From assembly GCF_026262505.1 (NCBI RefSeq), contig NC_067203.1:3348001-3412000 (forward strand): DNA of 64,000 bases, given 5' to 3'. Positions 19,501-28,980 of this stretch are shown piece by piece. Position 1 is the stretch's first letter; each line of letters opens with the position of its first letter. Both the position numbers and the translations under genes were made by a program. Under the pieces are notes generated by a model. The model saw nothing but the letters and a program-made list of their open reading frames with translations, was not told where the DNA came from and did not search any database. This stretch comes from Trichomonas vaginalis G3 (Eukaryota; Parabasalia; Trichomonadida; Trichomonadidae).

Positions 19501-19673
19501 ATGCTGGCAATGACGTTTTATCTCCAGATTATAACCATACAGCAAAAAAGACTTTTCGACCAACTGAACCAGGAGGAAATCATTCACACACTTTCACAAC
19601 AAATTCAACAGGCTCGGATGAAGATTATATGCCACCATTTGTGACTGTATTCGCATGGTACCGCGTTCAATGA
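16523..19673 (+). pseudogene. Long fibre with collar-like tip (E1 copy, broken)
   Basis: A region of ~3.1 kb. It begins MSIAAYAYEADRAKRLYFGQ with repeated FDPxxTPCxMPFI motifs (about 16665, 16800 and a third near 17065). A long helical shaft follows, then repeats of KADKNHxH plus TTVRADDIILNFDLGSSAP (about 18555 and 19000). It ends in a phage collar-like tip (YPIGSIYTSMN, FGTWEQIVDKF, NLPPHTHTG, DYMPPFVTVFAWYRVQ). Tail fibres of this make bind receptors in phages; a fibre on a Polinton virion is inferred. The tip is of a different sequence type from that of E2 but like the fragment at 1-183. Confidence 0.75.
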
Positions 19674-19685
19674 ACGCGCTTGAGC
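19662..19685 (+). repeat. GC hairpin at fibre 3' end (H12)
   Basis: CGCGTTC-aat-GAACGCG is followed by the small inverted pair GCTTGAGC. The homologous end at 170-186 lacks it (agaattcaatgatgac). It is a weaker member of the double-hairpin set and overlaps the fibre stop codon. Confidence 0.5.
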
Positions 19686-19713
19686 CTAGAATAAAATCTT
19701 TAACTTTACATAA

Positions 19714-20799
19714 ATGAGCTTGAAAGAAGTATTCGAACAACATCCATGGAGGTCATTTAAGAAGTTCAATGAAGCAGCAAAAAGTTGGGGATTTACTAAC
19801 AGAGCTGATGTGAAAAAGTTCTTTGACAAAAATGTTGTACATCAAACAAAAATAAACCCTTACGACTACTTTTTACCAATTTACTCCAACACTCCTGACG
19901 CATACCAATTTGACACTCTCATTCAAAGCAGAAAAGGAGGACATAAACCATTCCTCATCTTCATTAATGTTAACACTCGTAAAGCATATGCATATCCAAT
20001 GAGGAATAAAGGAACTCGTGAAGTGTTAAGAGTTTTACAAAAGTTTGTAGCAGAACATAGCCCAAGTACTTTAACATCAGACCAAGACAGTGCATACCTC
20101 AGCAATGAAATCACAGAATTTCTCATTAAGCATAACATAACTCACTACACTACTGAAGACCATAACCATAACATACTCGGCATCATAAACCGCTTCATAA
20201 GGACTCTCAGAGATTTAAATCAAGAGCGAGACTTTACCGAAGAAACAATGAAACATTTTCTCGAAGTATATAATTCCTCAACACATTCTACAACAGGACA
20301 TACACCAAATTCAATGACACAACAACAAGAAGAAAAGTATATACAAAAGAAACAAAGTCAAACACAAAATATCAGAAATTCAACACAATTTACTCTCATT
20401 CCTGGTACAAAAGTTCGTGTAGTTCTTGACGACAAACCGTTGACAAAGAAACGTTTAAGGTTAAGTTGAAATTATTATATCGTAGACTCTACGCAAGGTA
20501 ATGGATATCTTATAAAAGCTGCTGACGACTCCATAGCATTTTACTCTCGTCATAAATTAGTCGAAAGTAGTAATGGCAAACTTGCTGAAACCATTGACGA
20601 AGCAAAGCGAGGAGTGGTTATTGAAATACTTGGCTATAACATAAACGATGACACTTATAAAGTAAGATATGAAGGAGGCGTTGAAGATGTTATACCATCT
20701 AAGAACTTGAGAGAATCTAAACCAACTCATCTGGGTCCATTAGAGCGGGAGTACTGGAAAGATAAAAACATGCCAGAAAGAATAAGAAAATTCTTCTAA
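19714..20799 (+). pseudogene. Retroviral-type (Polinton) integrase, E1 copy (broken)
   Basis: Same length and position as the open 361-aa gene in E2 (48922-50007). It has the rve-type core (YQFDTL, TSDQDSAYLS) and the chromo-like C-terminal end. It starts 40 bp after the fibre gene. The E2 entry gives the description. Confidence 0.85.
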
Positions 20800-20834
20800 A
20801 CTTTTTCGTTGGATGTAAATCAGACAAAAATATA

Positions 20835-20935
20835 TTTTAGGTGAAGAGGTGAGATTTCACCTGTTTTCTCACCTGTTTTTTTCACCTCCTTTTTCACCTG
20901 TTTTCTCACCTCCTTTCTCACCTGTTTTTTTCACC
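20835..20935. terminator. Repeated ggtgaa/tcacct intergenic element after integrase
   Basis: 'taggtgaagaggtgagat' runs into several 'tttttcacct' copies. The core is a near-perfect AGGTGAGAT-TTCACCT palindrome. Related copies follow gene 3' ends at about 11918, 31321, 37014, 45510, 47252, 47424, 48527, 48786 and 57880. The 3'-end position suggests a transcript-end or boundary function, by inference. Confidence 0.45.
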
Positions 20936-20939
20936 CTCA

Positions 20940-20950
20940 CCGCTTAGCGG
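20940..20950 (-). repeat. Partial double-hairpin insert H4
   Basis: CCGCTAAGCGG on the minus strand, followed by TGAGGGTGAAA. The first stem and spacer match H1, but the second stem is missing. It abuts the repeated tcaccc element, as H5 does at 47303. Confidence 0.55.
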
Positions 20951-20997
20951 CTCAGATTGCTTTAGCTTTCTCGTGAATTTTCATGAATTTCCTTAAG

Positions 20998-21057
20998 ATA
21001 GAAAAAATAAAGTTAGTTTTTATAAAATATTTTTTTATCTTGTATGTAAGAACAGTA
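20998..21057 (+). promoter_or_regulatory. Promoter block before KilA-N/T5orf172 gene
   Basis: AAAATAAAGTTAGTTTTTAT, then an A/T run and the leader TGTATGTAAGAACAGTAATG, whose last ATG is the start. It is almost the same as upstream of 46404(-) and 412(+). Confidence 0.55.
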
Positions 21058-21669
21058 ATGTTAAAGGTTGAGTTTGAAACAGTTAGAAAGATAGACAATG
21101 ACACCAAAGTGGTTAGAATAGGTGATTTAAACGTAAGATACTCAAAGAAATACAACAAATATTCTTTGTCAGACATTATATCTCCATCTGAAAAGAAAAC
21201 AAACCATTGGGTTAGAAATGCTTCAACTCAGAAAATTTTGACAAGAAATCCTGAGCTTATGATATCGGTAAGATTCTATGGAACTACAGCATATCTCATT
21301 GACAAAGGTCTTATACCAATAGTTTTGTTATGGATTGACCCAGTTGTTGGATATAACTTCATAACTTATGGTTCATTCGACTCAGAACGTTGCAGTGAAG
21401 GCTTACTTTATATCGTTCAGAAACCGAAGGACTTCAATACAAAGAGATATAAGATAGGAAGAACATATAATATAACTCAAAGATATGACAGTACAGTCAA
21501 TAGAGTCAAGGTTGTGTTCGTTAATGATATGAGAGCTGCAGAAACAGAACTACTTGAAAAGTTTGAGAAAATGTATGGTGCTCCCATGAAAGGTAAAGAA
21601 ACTTTCGAAGTAGATGAGATAGATAAAGCTATAAAATTATTTGACGAAGTTGCTGAAAAATACATGTAA
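21058..21669 (+). CDS. KilA-N plus T5orf172 (GIY-YIG-like) protein
   Basis: A 203-residue protein. The N-terminal part resembles KilA-N (YSKKYNKYSLSDIISP, HWVRNASTQKIL, YLIDKGLIP). The C-terminal part resembles the T5orf172 / MUG113 GIY-YIG relatives (GLLYIVQKP, YKIGRTYNITQRYDST, DMRAAETELLEKFE). This pairing occurs in baculovirus Bro-type and NCLDV proteins; a DNA-binding regulator or nuclease is likely. It occupies the slot between integrase and the conserved KilA-N/DUF3627 gene, where E2 has entirely different genes. It is open, and the start is set by the conserved leader. Confidence 0.75.
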   Translation: MLKVEFETVRKIDNDTKVVRIGDLNVRYSKKYNKYSLSDIISPSEKKTNHWVRNASTQKILTRNPELMISVRFYGTTAYLIDKGLIPIVLLWIDPVVGYNFITYGSFDSERCSEGLLYIVQKPKDFNTKRYKIGRTYNITQRYDSTVNRVKVVFVNDMRAAETELLEKFEKMYGAPMKGKETFEVDEIDKAIKLFDEVAEKYM

Positions 21670-21702
21670 AGCGTTTATTTTTGGTCTTTTGTGAAAGTCA
21701 GA

Positions 21703-21757
21703 AAATAAAGTTAGTTTTTTATAAAATATTTTTTTTATCCGGAATATAAAGACAGAT
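21703..21757 (+). promoter_or_regulatory. Promoter block before KilA-N/DUF3627 gene (E1)
   Basis: AAAATAAAGTTAGTTTTTTAT, then 'atattttttttatccggaat' and 'aaagacagatATG'. It belongs to the shared early-type block. Confidence 0.5.
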
Positions 21758-22584
21758 ATGTCAACAACAGAGAACACAACAACAGTTATAGTCCATGAAG
21801 CCATAAATGAAGAATACGAATACATACAATATAACAAACAACTTCGCCTCATTCGTTCGGTCAAAGATGACATGTACCAAATGCAAAGTATAATGAATGC
21901 TCTTCGTTCTACAAAGCAAGCATATCATTGGTTTGAAAACCAACAGACAAAAGAACTTTTAGAAGAATTTCCTCATATGATTGCTTCCCTCGGAAAACCG
22001 AGGAAGAGATTCCATTCGAAAATCGCAAGAATTTGGCTCCTTGTTTGAAAGGTTATTATGTTCATAGACTTTTAGTAAATGCTGTAGCAATGTGGGCTTC
22101 ACCTCGTTATGCTTGTTATATTTTCATGATGTTAGATGAACTATATAAAGCAGAACGTGAAGATATGGAAATGAAACTTCAAGCAAAAGATGAAGTCATT
22201 GAATCCAAAGACAAAAGCATACAGAAAAGAATACCACGTTCAGTACCAAAAGGAAAGGAAAAGAGTTATAGGTATATGATATATACTGAAGAGTTGGAGA
22301 AAGAAGAAGATAAAGATATGGTTATGTTGCATTTAGTCAGAAGAAACAACAAAAGCTTTTACGACTTAGCTAAAATATATAAATCTGATAGAAACTGGTT
22401 CTATCGTGAAAACTTACCGATTTCAATGACACCGAATGAGCAAATAAAGGAAATTGTCAAAAATACTCTTCCTCAAACACACTATGACATCAAAGGTTGC
22501 ACAATACTTACATTCAAAGAAGACTTACCATTACTGAAGGAAAAGATAACAGAATATTTCGACAACTTCAAAGAGGAAGAATGA
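21758..22584 (+). pseudogene. KilA-N/DUF3627-like regulator, E1 copy (broken)
   Basis: E1 counterpart of the open 275-aa gene at 45577-46404. Both halves are recognisable (MNALRSTKQAYHWFEN; MTPNEQIKEIVKNTLP). The E2 entry describes the protein. Confidence 0.75.
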
Positions 22585-22765
22585 AAACTTACCGATTTCA
22601 ATGAAAACATTAACTTTTTGACGAAGTGAAGATTTGCACTTTGTCAAAATTTAATGAAAACTTACCGATTTCAATGAAAAACATTAACTTTTTGACGAAG
22701 TGAAAGATTTGCACTTTGTCAAAATTTAATGAAAACTTACCGATTTCAATGAAAAACATTAACGT
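22581..22765. repeat. ~75-bp direct repeats after KilA-N gene
   Basis: 'atgaaaacttaccgatttca' recurs at about 22581, 22652 and 22728. Between the copies lie 'aacattaactttttgacgaa' and 'gatttgcactttgtcaaaat'. The phrase 'aacttaccgatttcaatgac' also occurs inside the preceding gene (about 22418), so the repeat seems derived from coding sequence. Confidence 0.75.
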
Positions 22766-22769
22766 AAAC

Positions 22770-22895
22770 ATTAACGATAAAATTTATTTCTGGACTGTTG
22801 TCAAAATGTCATGTTGTCATCATTTTTAAAAGAAGTTAATTAACCTGGTAGCACATGGTGACGTGGTGACACTTTCAGTTATTCAAAAATATATT
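22770..22895 (-). repeat. Diverged copy of the 120-bp unit inside E1
   Basis: 'gttgtcaaaatgtcatgttg', ggtgacgtggtgac and 'ttcagttattcaaaaat' are recognisable in the orientation of the copy at 7607-7765. This links E1 with the element A array. Confidence 0.65.
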
Positions 22896-22899
22896 TTGC

Positions 22900-23369
22900 T
22901 TAAATAACTTCAGGGTCATTTCTTCAACCATTTTCACTTCCTTCGTCAATGTCAATAGAAGCTTCTTCAACCTTTGGTAAGAACTGTATGACATCTTTGT
23001 TCGTTATTGTCTTCAGAGATGAAGGATAATATTTCACATTTGTTTCACCCTTCTTATATCTTTCTGTTCGGAAAGATTCATAGCAATACTGAAGAAGTCA
23101 ATGTTAGAGTTCTTTATGACAGTATAATGAGTATCTTTGACATTCACGAAGAAACTCTTTTGTTTCAAAACTACTGCTAACTCTTGTGAAGTATAACGTT
23201 TGCGGTCAATGACAATAGCTAATGGTCTGACATACTGACCGAACTTAGATTCTTTCACAAACTTCTTTGTAAAGATAACATTGACGTTTGAAGCACCATT
23301 GAACTCATTCTTGATGGCATTAGCGAGAGCATTGTATGAAAAGAACTTGCAATCTTGCATGTGTTTCAT
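22900..23369 (-). pseudogene. Hypothetical protein (E1 copy of 45022-45495, broken)
   Basis: Begins MKHMQDCKFFSYNALANAIK, and most of the frame is open. It is divergent from PolB (start 23460) across a 90-bp A/T-rich gap. The E2 entry describes the protein. Confidence 0.6.
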
Positions 23370-23459
23370 TAAAATAAAAATATTAAATTATTTTGAAAAA
23401 TAACTTAAAAAAATCTAATCTAATTTTTTCAAAAATATTTTTTTTATTTCCTACTAAAG

Positions 23460-26400
23460 ATGTATCGGAAGTTGTCTAAGTTAGAACACTCGGAAATAAA
23501 ACAACTTCTTACAGAAGCTAACATAGATGTTGCAAAACATTACGCGACAAACAAAAAAGCACTCGCTGACTTCATTAAGACTATAATGGTGCAATAAGTT
23601 ATGATAGAATTCATGAGTTCATAAAGCCGCAACGCGGCGAGGACGAAGTCCATGCAAGAGCATTTCCTTTAAATGACGTTGCTATTGACTTATATCATAG
23701 ACGTTCAGTACCTCATGAAGTAAGAAGAGAAATGTTTGACATAACAAATGCAAACGTTGGTGAAACAAGAAGAAGAGACGACACACTGAAACAACAGAGA
23801 AGAGAGATGTTTAAAGAGCGCTATAGAACAAGTTCGCAAAGCTAACGATGTCATTCGTTCCATTGACGACAAACCAAAAGAAGGTGAGAGATGGTTAAAG
23901 AAAGATGAAGAGAATAGGAAGAGAAATGTGAAGTCAGGCAATAGACTCATTGACTTTAACATCGAAGCTTTAGATGAACCAAACAGAGACTACTTACACA
24001 AACATTTCGGTAAGGTTTTCATGAGACTCTTAGAGAAATTAAAATAAACTCACAACAGAGATGGATGGTATGTTATAAACTTGGTGGAAAGTATGAATGT
24101 TCTACGTTAAACCTCAATAATATTGGAACATTACTACATCAGCTCTTGAAGGAGAACTTTATATCAGAGATAGAAGCAAATGCGCAGGTATTGTTGAAAT
24201 GCACTATGACTTCTTCTTGACAAACATAAAGAATCTTACCGAAATAAAGATGTATGATTTAACAGAATATGAAGGCTTAACGATGTCAGATGTAAAGAAA
24301 GGCAAACCAAAAAAGAGACCATATAGAGATAAAGCACACTGACAAATGACCAGAAAGCCATTTTGGAAGCTCTTAAGCAAACAGGAAACCCAGCACTTAT
24401 AGAAAGCTTTTGGAAAGATAATGGTGAAAAGAAGTTTTATAAGAAGAGAAGCGGTCAGTTCTGGAAGTATCTTTGCACATTACCTATAAATCTTGAACGC
24501 TACCAAATCTTCAATGAACTGAACAAAAGAACTGCAGCAACACTTATGACAGAAGACAATTGTTTCGTTTATGCTTGCATTCAGGCTGGAGTAAATGAAG
24601 AAACTATTGACCACATGAGAGAAGTCATTCGTGTTAGAGACTTTCCTCAAAGTAAAGTACAAGAAATTTCTGACGCAACAGGTATAGCATTTAATGTTAC
24701 CATTGGTTATTTCAATGACTCAAGACATAATGAAATAAAGAGAATATACCAAAAGAATGTGAAACTGTTAGAACTATTGACTTACTTCTTGTTGAAGACC
24801 ACTACATGCTAAACGAAAGACTTCCAATGACAACATATTTCATTCGCAACTATAAGAAATCTTGAAGGAGTGTGGTGGAATGAACATTGAGAAACAGATG
24901 AAGATTTATACAAAGAGAGAAGATAAATATGTAGTTCATGATAGAACTACACCGCTATGGGATGTTATGAAAACATTTGGGAGTGCAAATATTTCGAACC
25001 TATTTCTTATGGAGAACTTTTCACATATACGACTGACTTATATAAACAGAACCTTGCACCATTTAAAGATTTGACATATGCTCCAAAGTATTGTGTACAA
25101 CTGAAGAAGAAAGCCGAGTCAAAAGAAGTAAATAAAAATAAATGTAAGTTCATTCCTGAGCATGTTTTCTTTGCTGACTTTGAGTGTAGTACCGATGGCT
25201 TTCATAAAGCTTTTAACATCTGTTATGACAGTGAAGATGGTTCGGTGAGTGAAAGCATTTGGGGTCAGAACTGTGCAACAGAATTTTTGGAACGACTTCC
25301 TGACAAGAGTTTAATATATTTCCATAACCTCAGCTATGATATAAACTTCATCTTAAGACACATGACAGAAGTGAAAGGAACTCCCATCATTAAAGGTTCA
25401 CGAACAATGCAAATAACTGGCTTATATAAAGGAAGGGCAATTATTATAAAAGACTCTTACAGTGTTATAAATAAGAAGCTTAAACTATTTCCTGCTATGT
25501 TTAACTTACAAACAGGACCGAAAGAAGTATTTCCATATAACTACTACAGCAGTACTTTGTTAGCAAATGACAACAGAACTGGTGTCATTTCTGAAGCATG
25601 TAAGTTTATCCAGGATGCAGATACATTTATGAAAAACATAGATTCCATCAAAGGTTGCAGAATAGATGAAAACCACTTCGACTTAGAAAAATATAGCACT
25701 TTTATTGCAAACAAGATGTAAGAATTTTAAGAGAAGGTTTTGTAAAGTTCCGCAATGACTTATTGAAAGAGTTTGATTTAAACGTTTATGACTACGTTAG
25801 TATTTGTTCAATTGCTAACAAATTATTTGAGAACAGAGTGTACTTCCCGAATGGAAATTTATATGACCTCTCAAATAAACCAAGAGAATTTATTTCGAGA
25901 TGCATTCAAGGTGGAAGATGTATGTTGTCAGATAACATGAAACAAAAGAGCGAAAAAGAAACTCATTGCTGACTTCGACGCTGTTTCATTATATCCATCA
26001 GCTATAGCAAGACTTTATACTTTAGAAGGAATTCCAAAGGTTATGAAGGATGAGATGCTAAGCACAGAGTATCTCATGAGACATTTATTCGATGACGACC
26101 AAAAGGAACCCATTGGTGAAAAGTTTATGTCTGGCTTCTTTGTTCTCATTAAGATAACAGAGATTGGAATACATAGACACTTTCCTTTAATAGTTTGTGA
26201 CCCTGAACTAAATCCAGAACTTAACGTTCCCAGAAGTTCAAACACTTGCTGTTTAATGTATGTTGACCATATAACATTACAAGACCTCATAAAATATCAA
26301 GGTGTCAAATGTGAAGTGTTGCAAGGATACTATTACGATGGAAACAGAGATATTAGAATAAGAGATGAAGTAAAGAAGTTGTTTGAGTTAAGGTTAAAGT

Positions 26401-27234
26401 ATAAGAAAGAAGGAAATCCTTTGCAAGAAAATATAAAGCTCATTCTGAACAGTATTTATGGCAAAACTATTCTATCTCCTATTGAGTCAAAAATAACCAT
26501 AGTAGATGACAAAGATGCTATAAGATATGCCATCAGAAACTACAACCATATAGTGAAGTTCGAAGGTTTGGATGGTTCAGATAAAACTATTTTCAAGCTA
26601 ACGAAAAGCATTTGCAGACACTTTAACTTCTGTCCACTTGTGTGTAAATATTCTATCAATGTCGAAGAGAATAATGTGTGAAGTATTCTGTACTGCTGAA
26701 GACTTAGGAATGGACATCTTTTATAGCGATACGGACAGTATGCATCTCTACAATGAAGATATCCCTCGTTTAGCTGAAGAGTTTGAGAAACGTTATGGAA
26801 GAGTTCTCATTGGTAAAAACCTTGGTCAGTTTCATAGTGACTTCGCAGAAATAACACCTGGAAAACAAAGTTTAGCATACAAGTCAATATTTTGTGGAAA
26901 GAAGACCTACATAGACTTACTCACTAACGATTTAAATGAAGTTGCATTTCACTGCAGAATGAAAGGCGTGAAGCAAGATGTTATTGCTTTAACCGCTAAT
27001 GAAATGTTTCCTGACTCTGTTCAGTGTTTCTATGATGAAGATAAAGGTTTAATGGTTCCGCAAGGAAAATTTGACAAAGACTCTGAGTTCAGTGTTATGA
27101 AGTTATATAAAGCACTTTATGACGGTCAAGAGATTGGATTTGACTTATGTAAGTCTTCTAGTCCTTGCTTTGCTGAAAAGTTTAACTTCTCAATAACGAC
27201 TAAAACAAGCTTTATTCGTAAGCTGAAGTTCTGA
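23460..27234 (+). pseudogene. Protein-primed family-B DNA polymerase, E1 copy (broken)
   Basis: This replicates the linear element from protein-primed ends (DNA_pol_B_2 type, as in Polintons, adenovirus and phi29). Visible parts, in order, are: an N-terminal helical region (YRKLSKLEHSEIKQLL); a cysteine/histidine segment NCFVYAC...DHYML (about 24556-24810) that could be a protease-like domain; exonuclease motifs FADFECSTDG (about 25165) and FHNLSYDINF (about 25320); palm motif A ADFDAVSLYPS (about 25970); motif B LILNSIYGKT (about 26437); and motif C YSDTDSMHL (about 26722). The region spans ~3.8 kb, normal for Polinton PolB. It carries several breaks and a double-hairpin insert (23626-23651). 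Confidence 0.9.
23626..23651 (+). repeat. Double-hairpin mini-insert H3 in PolB (E1)
   Basis: GCCGCAACGCGGC, spacer GA, GGACGAAGTCC. The same ~30-bp sequence, including the flanking 'aa' and 'catg', occurs in the unrelated 74-aa gene at 57239-57264. The E2 PolB has it at 44740-44765. Confidence 0.85.
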
Positions 27235-27335
27235 GGTCATTTATTTTTGTCAGCAATGAGGTCATGAATGAGGTCATGAATGAGGTCATTTATTTTTGTC
27301 AGAAATGAGGTCATTCGTGATAAAAATAAAGCTAG
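27235..27335. repeat. Short direct repeats between convergent PolB and virion gene
   Basis: 'aatgaggtcatg' recurs four times with two copies of 'ttatttttgtcag' between them. The E2 counterpart at 41090-41140 shares them and also holds a double-hairpin insert. Possibly a transcript-end region. Confidence 0.7.
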
Positions 27336-27343
27336 CGTAGATT

Positions 27344-28201
27344 TTACAATACTGCGATGGTAGAGTTTAAGAGTTGTGCTTCAATGTAGAGACAGTCCTT
27401 ATGGTCTGGAGGTAAGAACACTGGGCAGTTATGGTCATGAGTGGAGAACATGTCTATCCAAAACTCACGATTGAAGCCAGTTAATTTATAGTATTTAGGG
27501 TTAGGAAGTGGTGAAGTTCTTGTATGACCAATGAACTCATTTTCAACTCCCTTACTTAAGTTTGAATATAATATAGCTTGCTTTCTATCCCAAATGCCAG
27601 GTGTTACAATCTTTGAAAATTCATTTTTCCTCGGAAGCATTGCATCATAATTGAAAACATTCTTGAAATCATCACTTGGTTCAGAGATTTGAAATCTTAT
27701 ACGTAATGGATTTTCTTTCTCTTTAGCGACTTCATTGAATGGTGAATATACAACAAACTGACAGTCATGTGTTCCATCTTCATTTTCATTAAATTCATAA
27801 TGAAAGTCTATAAGTTGTGGCTGACTACCTTCTTCTTTCAGTTGTGCAAAAAACTCACGTAAAGGCTGTAAAGTTTGTACTTCAATGTTGAACTTTTTCT
27901 CGAACATTTCATTAAATGAAATCATACATTCTTGTAAAGTTGTATCATCTTTAAAGTATTTGTATATGTGAATGTTTTGGGCGCTTAAAGACTGTTCGTC
28001 ATTTTCTATCTCGACTTGAAGTATAAAGTCAACTTTCCTAAATGCACGTGTTATATACATAGATGTTATGCCAATGTACTTCTCTTCATTTATGTTCACA
28101 ATCCAGTCTGTTGGAAACTTAAACGTTACTCTGTTCCCCTTTATTTTGACGTCAGGGTTTTCACTACTGAACGCAACAGATAAAGGTATTTGTCTATACA
28201 T
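27344..28201 (-). CDS. Probable minor virion protein, 285 aa
   Basis: Begins MYRQIPLSVAFSSENPDVKI and ends LLNSTIAVL. A beta-rich N-terminal part (KGNRVTFKFPTDWIVNINEE, then IGITSMYITRAFRKVDFIL) is followed by a helical middle (SFNEMFEKKFNIEVQTLQPL) and a second beta-rich part. It lies beside the small lysine-rich gene and upstream of the capsid gene, so a capsid-associated or penton-type role is plausible. No family is recognised with certainty. It is open here; the E2 copy (40209-41065) is broken. Confidence 0.65.
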   Translation of the reverse strand: MYRQIPLSVAFSSENPDVKIKGNRVTFKFPTDWIVNINEEKYIGITSMYITRAFRKVDFILQVEIENDEQSLSAQNIHIYKYFKDDTTLQECMISFNEMFEKKFNIEVQTLQPLREFFAQLKEEGSQPQLIDFHYEFNENEDGTHDCQFVVYSPFNEVAKEKENPLRIRFQISEPSDDFKNVFNYDAMLPRKNEFSKIVTPGIWDRKQAILYSNLSKGVENEFIGHTRTSPLPNPKYYKLTGFNREFWIDMFSTHDHNCPVFLPPDHKDCLYIEAQLLNSTIAVL

Positions 28202-28225
28202 TTAATTCGGATAAAAATAAACCAT

Positions 28226-28486
28226 TTACTCTTTCTTTGCTTCAGCTTCTTTAGCTTTTGCTTCAGCTTCTTCTCTAGCTTTCTTCGCCAGTAGTCTTGG
28301 GTTCTTTTGTCTTCCAGCAGCTAATGCAGCAAGTTGTTTTTCACTAAGTTTTCTCTTTGGTCTCTCTGGCTTTTGTTCTTGTTTTTGTTCCTTCAGTTCG
28401 GATAAAATTTGCTCACGAATTTCTTTCTTCAATGCTTCAACATCTATGACCCCTTGGGTCTTGTCCATATGACTTGTCTGAGTCAT
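28226..28486 (-). CDS. Lysine/glutamate-rich small protein, 86 aa
   Basis: Begins MTQTSHMDKTQGVIDVEALK. The C-terminal two thirds are K/E/A-rich and predicted coiled coil (KKEIREQILSELKEQKQEQK; LAKKAREEAEAKAKEAEAKK) with a basic centre RPKRKLSEKQ. It could be a DNA-condensing or scaffold protein of the virion; this is inference. It is divergent with 28531-28953 across 44 bp. The E2 copy (39917-40184) is broken. Confidence 0.6.
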   Translation of the reverse strand: MTQTSHMDKTQGVIDVEALKKEIREQILSELKEQKQEQKPERPKRKLSEKQLAALAAGRQKNPRLLAKKAREEAEAKAKEAEAKKE

Positions 28487-28530
28487 TTGACTGCAGATAA
28501 AAAAATAATTAAAACTTTAACCGATGTAAA

Positions 28531-28953
28531 ATGAGCTTGTCAAAATCAGAGCGAGAGTCTATTATATTAAATGACGCAAGAGGAATACAACATCCTTTCT
28601 ATTACGTAAGTCAGAGTAAAGATGGTAAAATATATGTAAGAAAAAGAAAGGTTCCATTAGCGAATGCAGAGAGCGACAACATTAAGGTGCATGGCCGAGG
28701 GTGAAGCCCATATAAAACCTTCTATTCAAACTGAAAAGTCAATAGAACCAGAAGAAAAGAAGCCAGATGTTCTTTCAATAACGAACCAAGAGCTTATTGC
28801 AAAGTTCGTGAATTTCATTGAAAAGCAAACCGAGTCAAAGAACCCTGACCCACCAGTAAAGAAGTGAGACAAAAGAGAATGTACAGTTCATTGAAAAATG
28901 TCAAGAAACAACTTCCACCACGAATGCCAAGAAGAGTGAGAATAATGAAGTAA
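28531..28953 (+). pseudogene. Hypothetical protein with basic tail (E1 copy, broken)
   Basis: Begins MSLSKSERESIILNDARGIQ, with a polar middle and a strongly basic proline-containing end (KKQLPPRMPRRVRIMK). The basic tail resembles core or DNA-packaging peptides of adenovirus-like virions (inference). It ends 27 bp before the capsid gene. A GC-rich hairpin insert lies at 28693-28709. Confidence 0.5.
28693..28709 (+). repeat. Double-hairpin insert H10 (E1 version)
   Basis: GGCCGA followed by GGGTGAAGCCC, flanked by gtgcat and atataaaa. The E2 site (39685-39708) has the same flanks but other hairpin bases (GGCGAAGCC and GAAGCCC), so the insert differs while the site is shared. Confidence 0.6.
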
Positions 28954-28980
28954 ATAGATATTTTTATCTGAAGTAAATAC

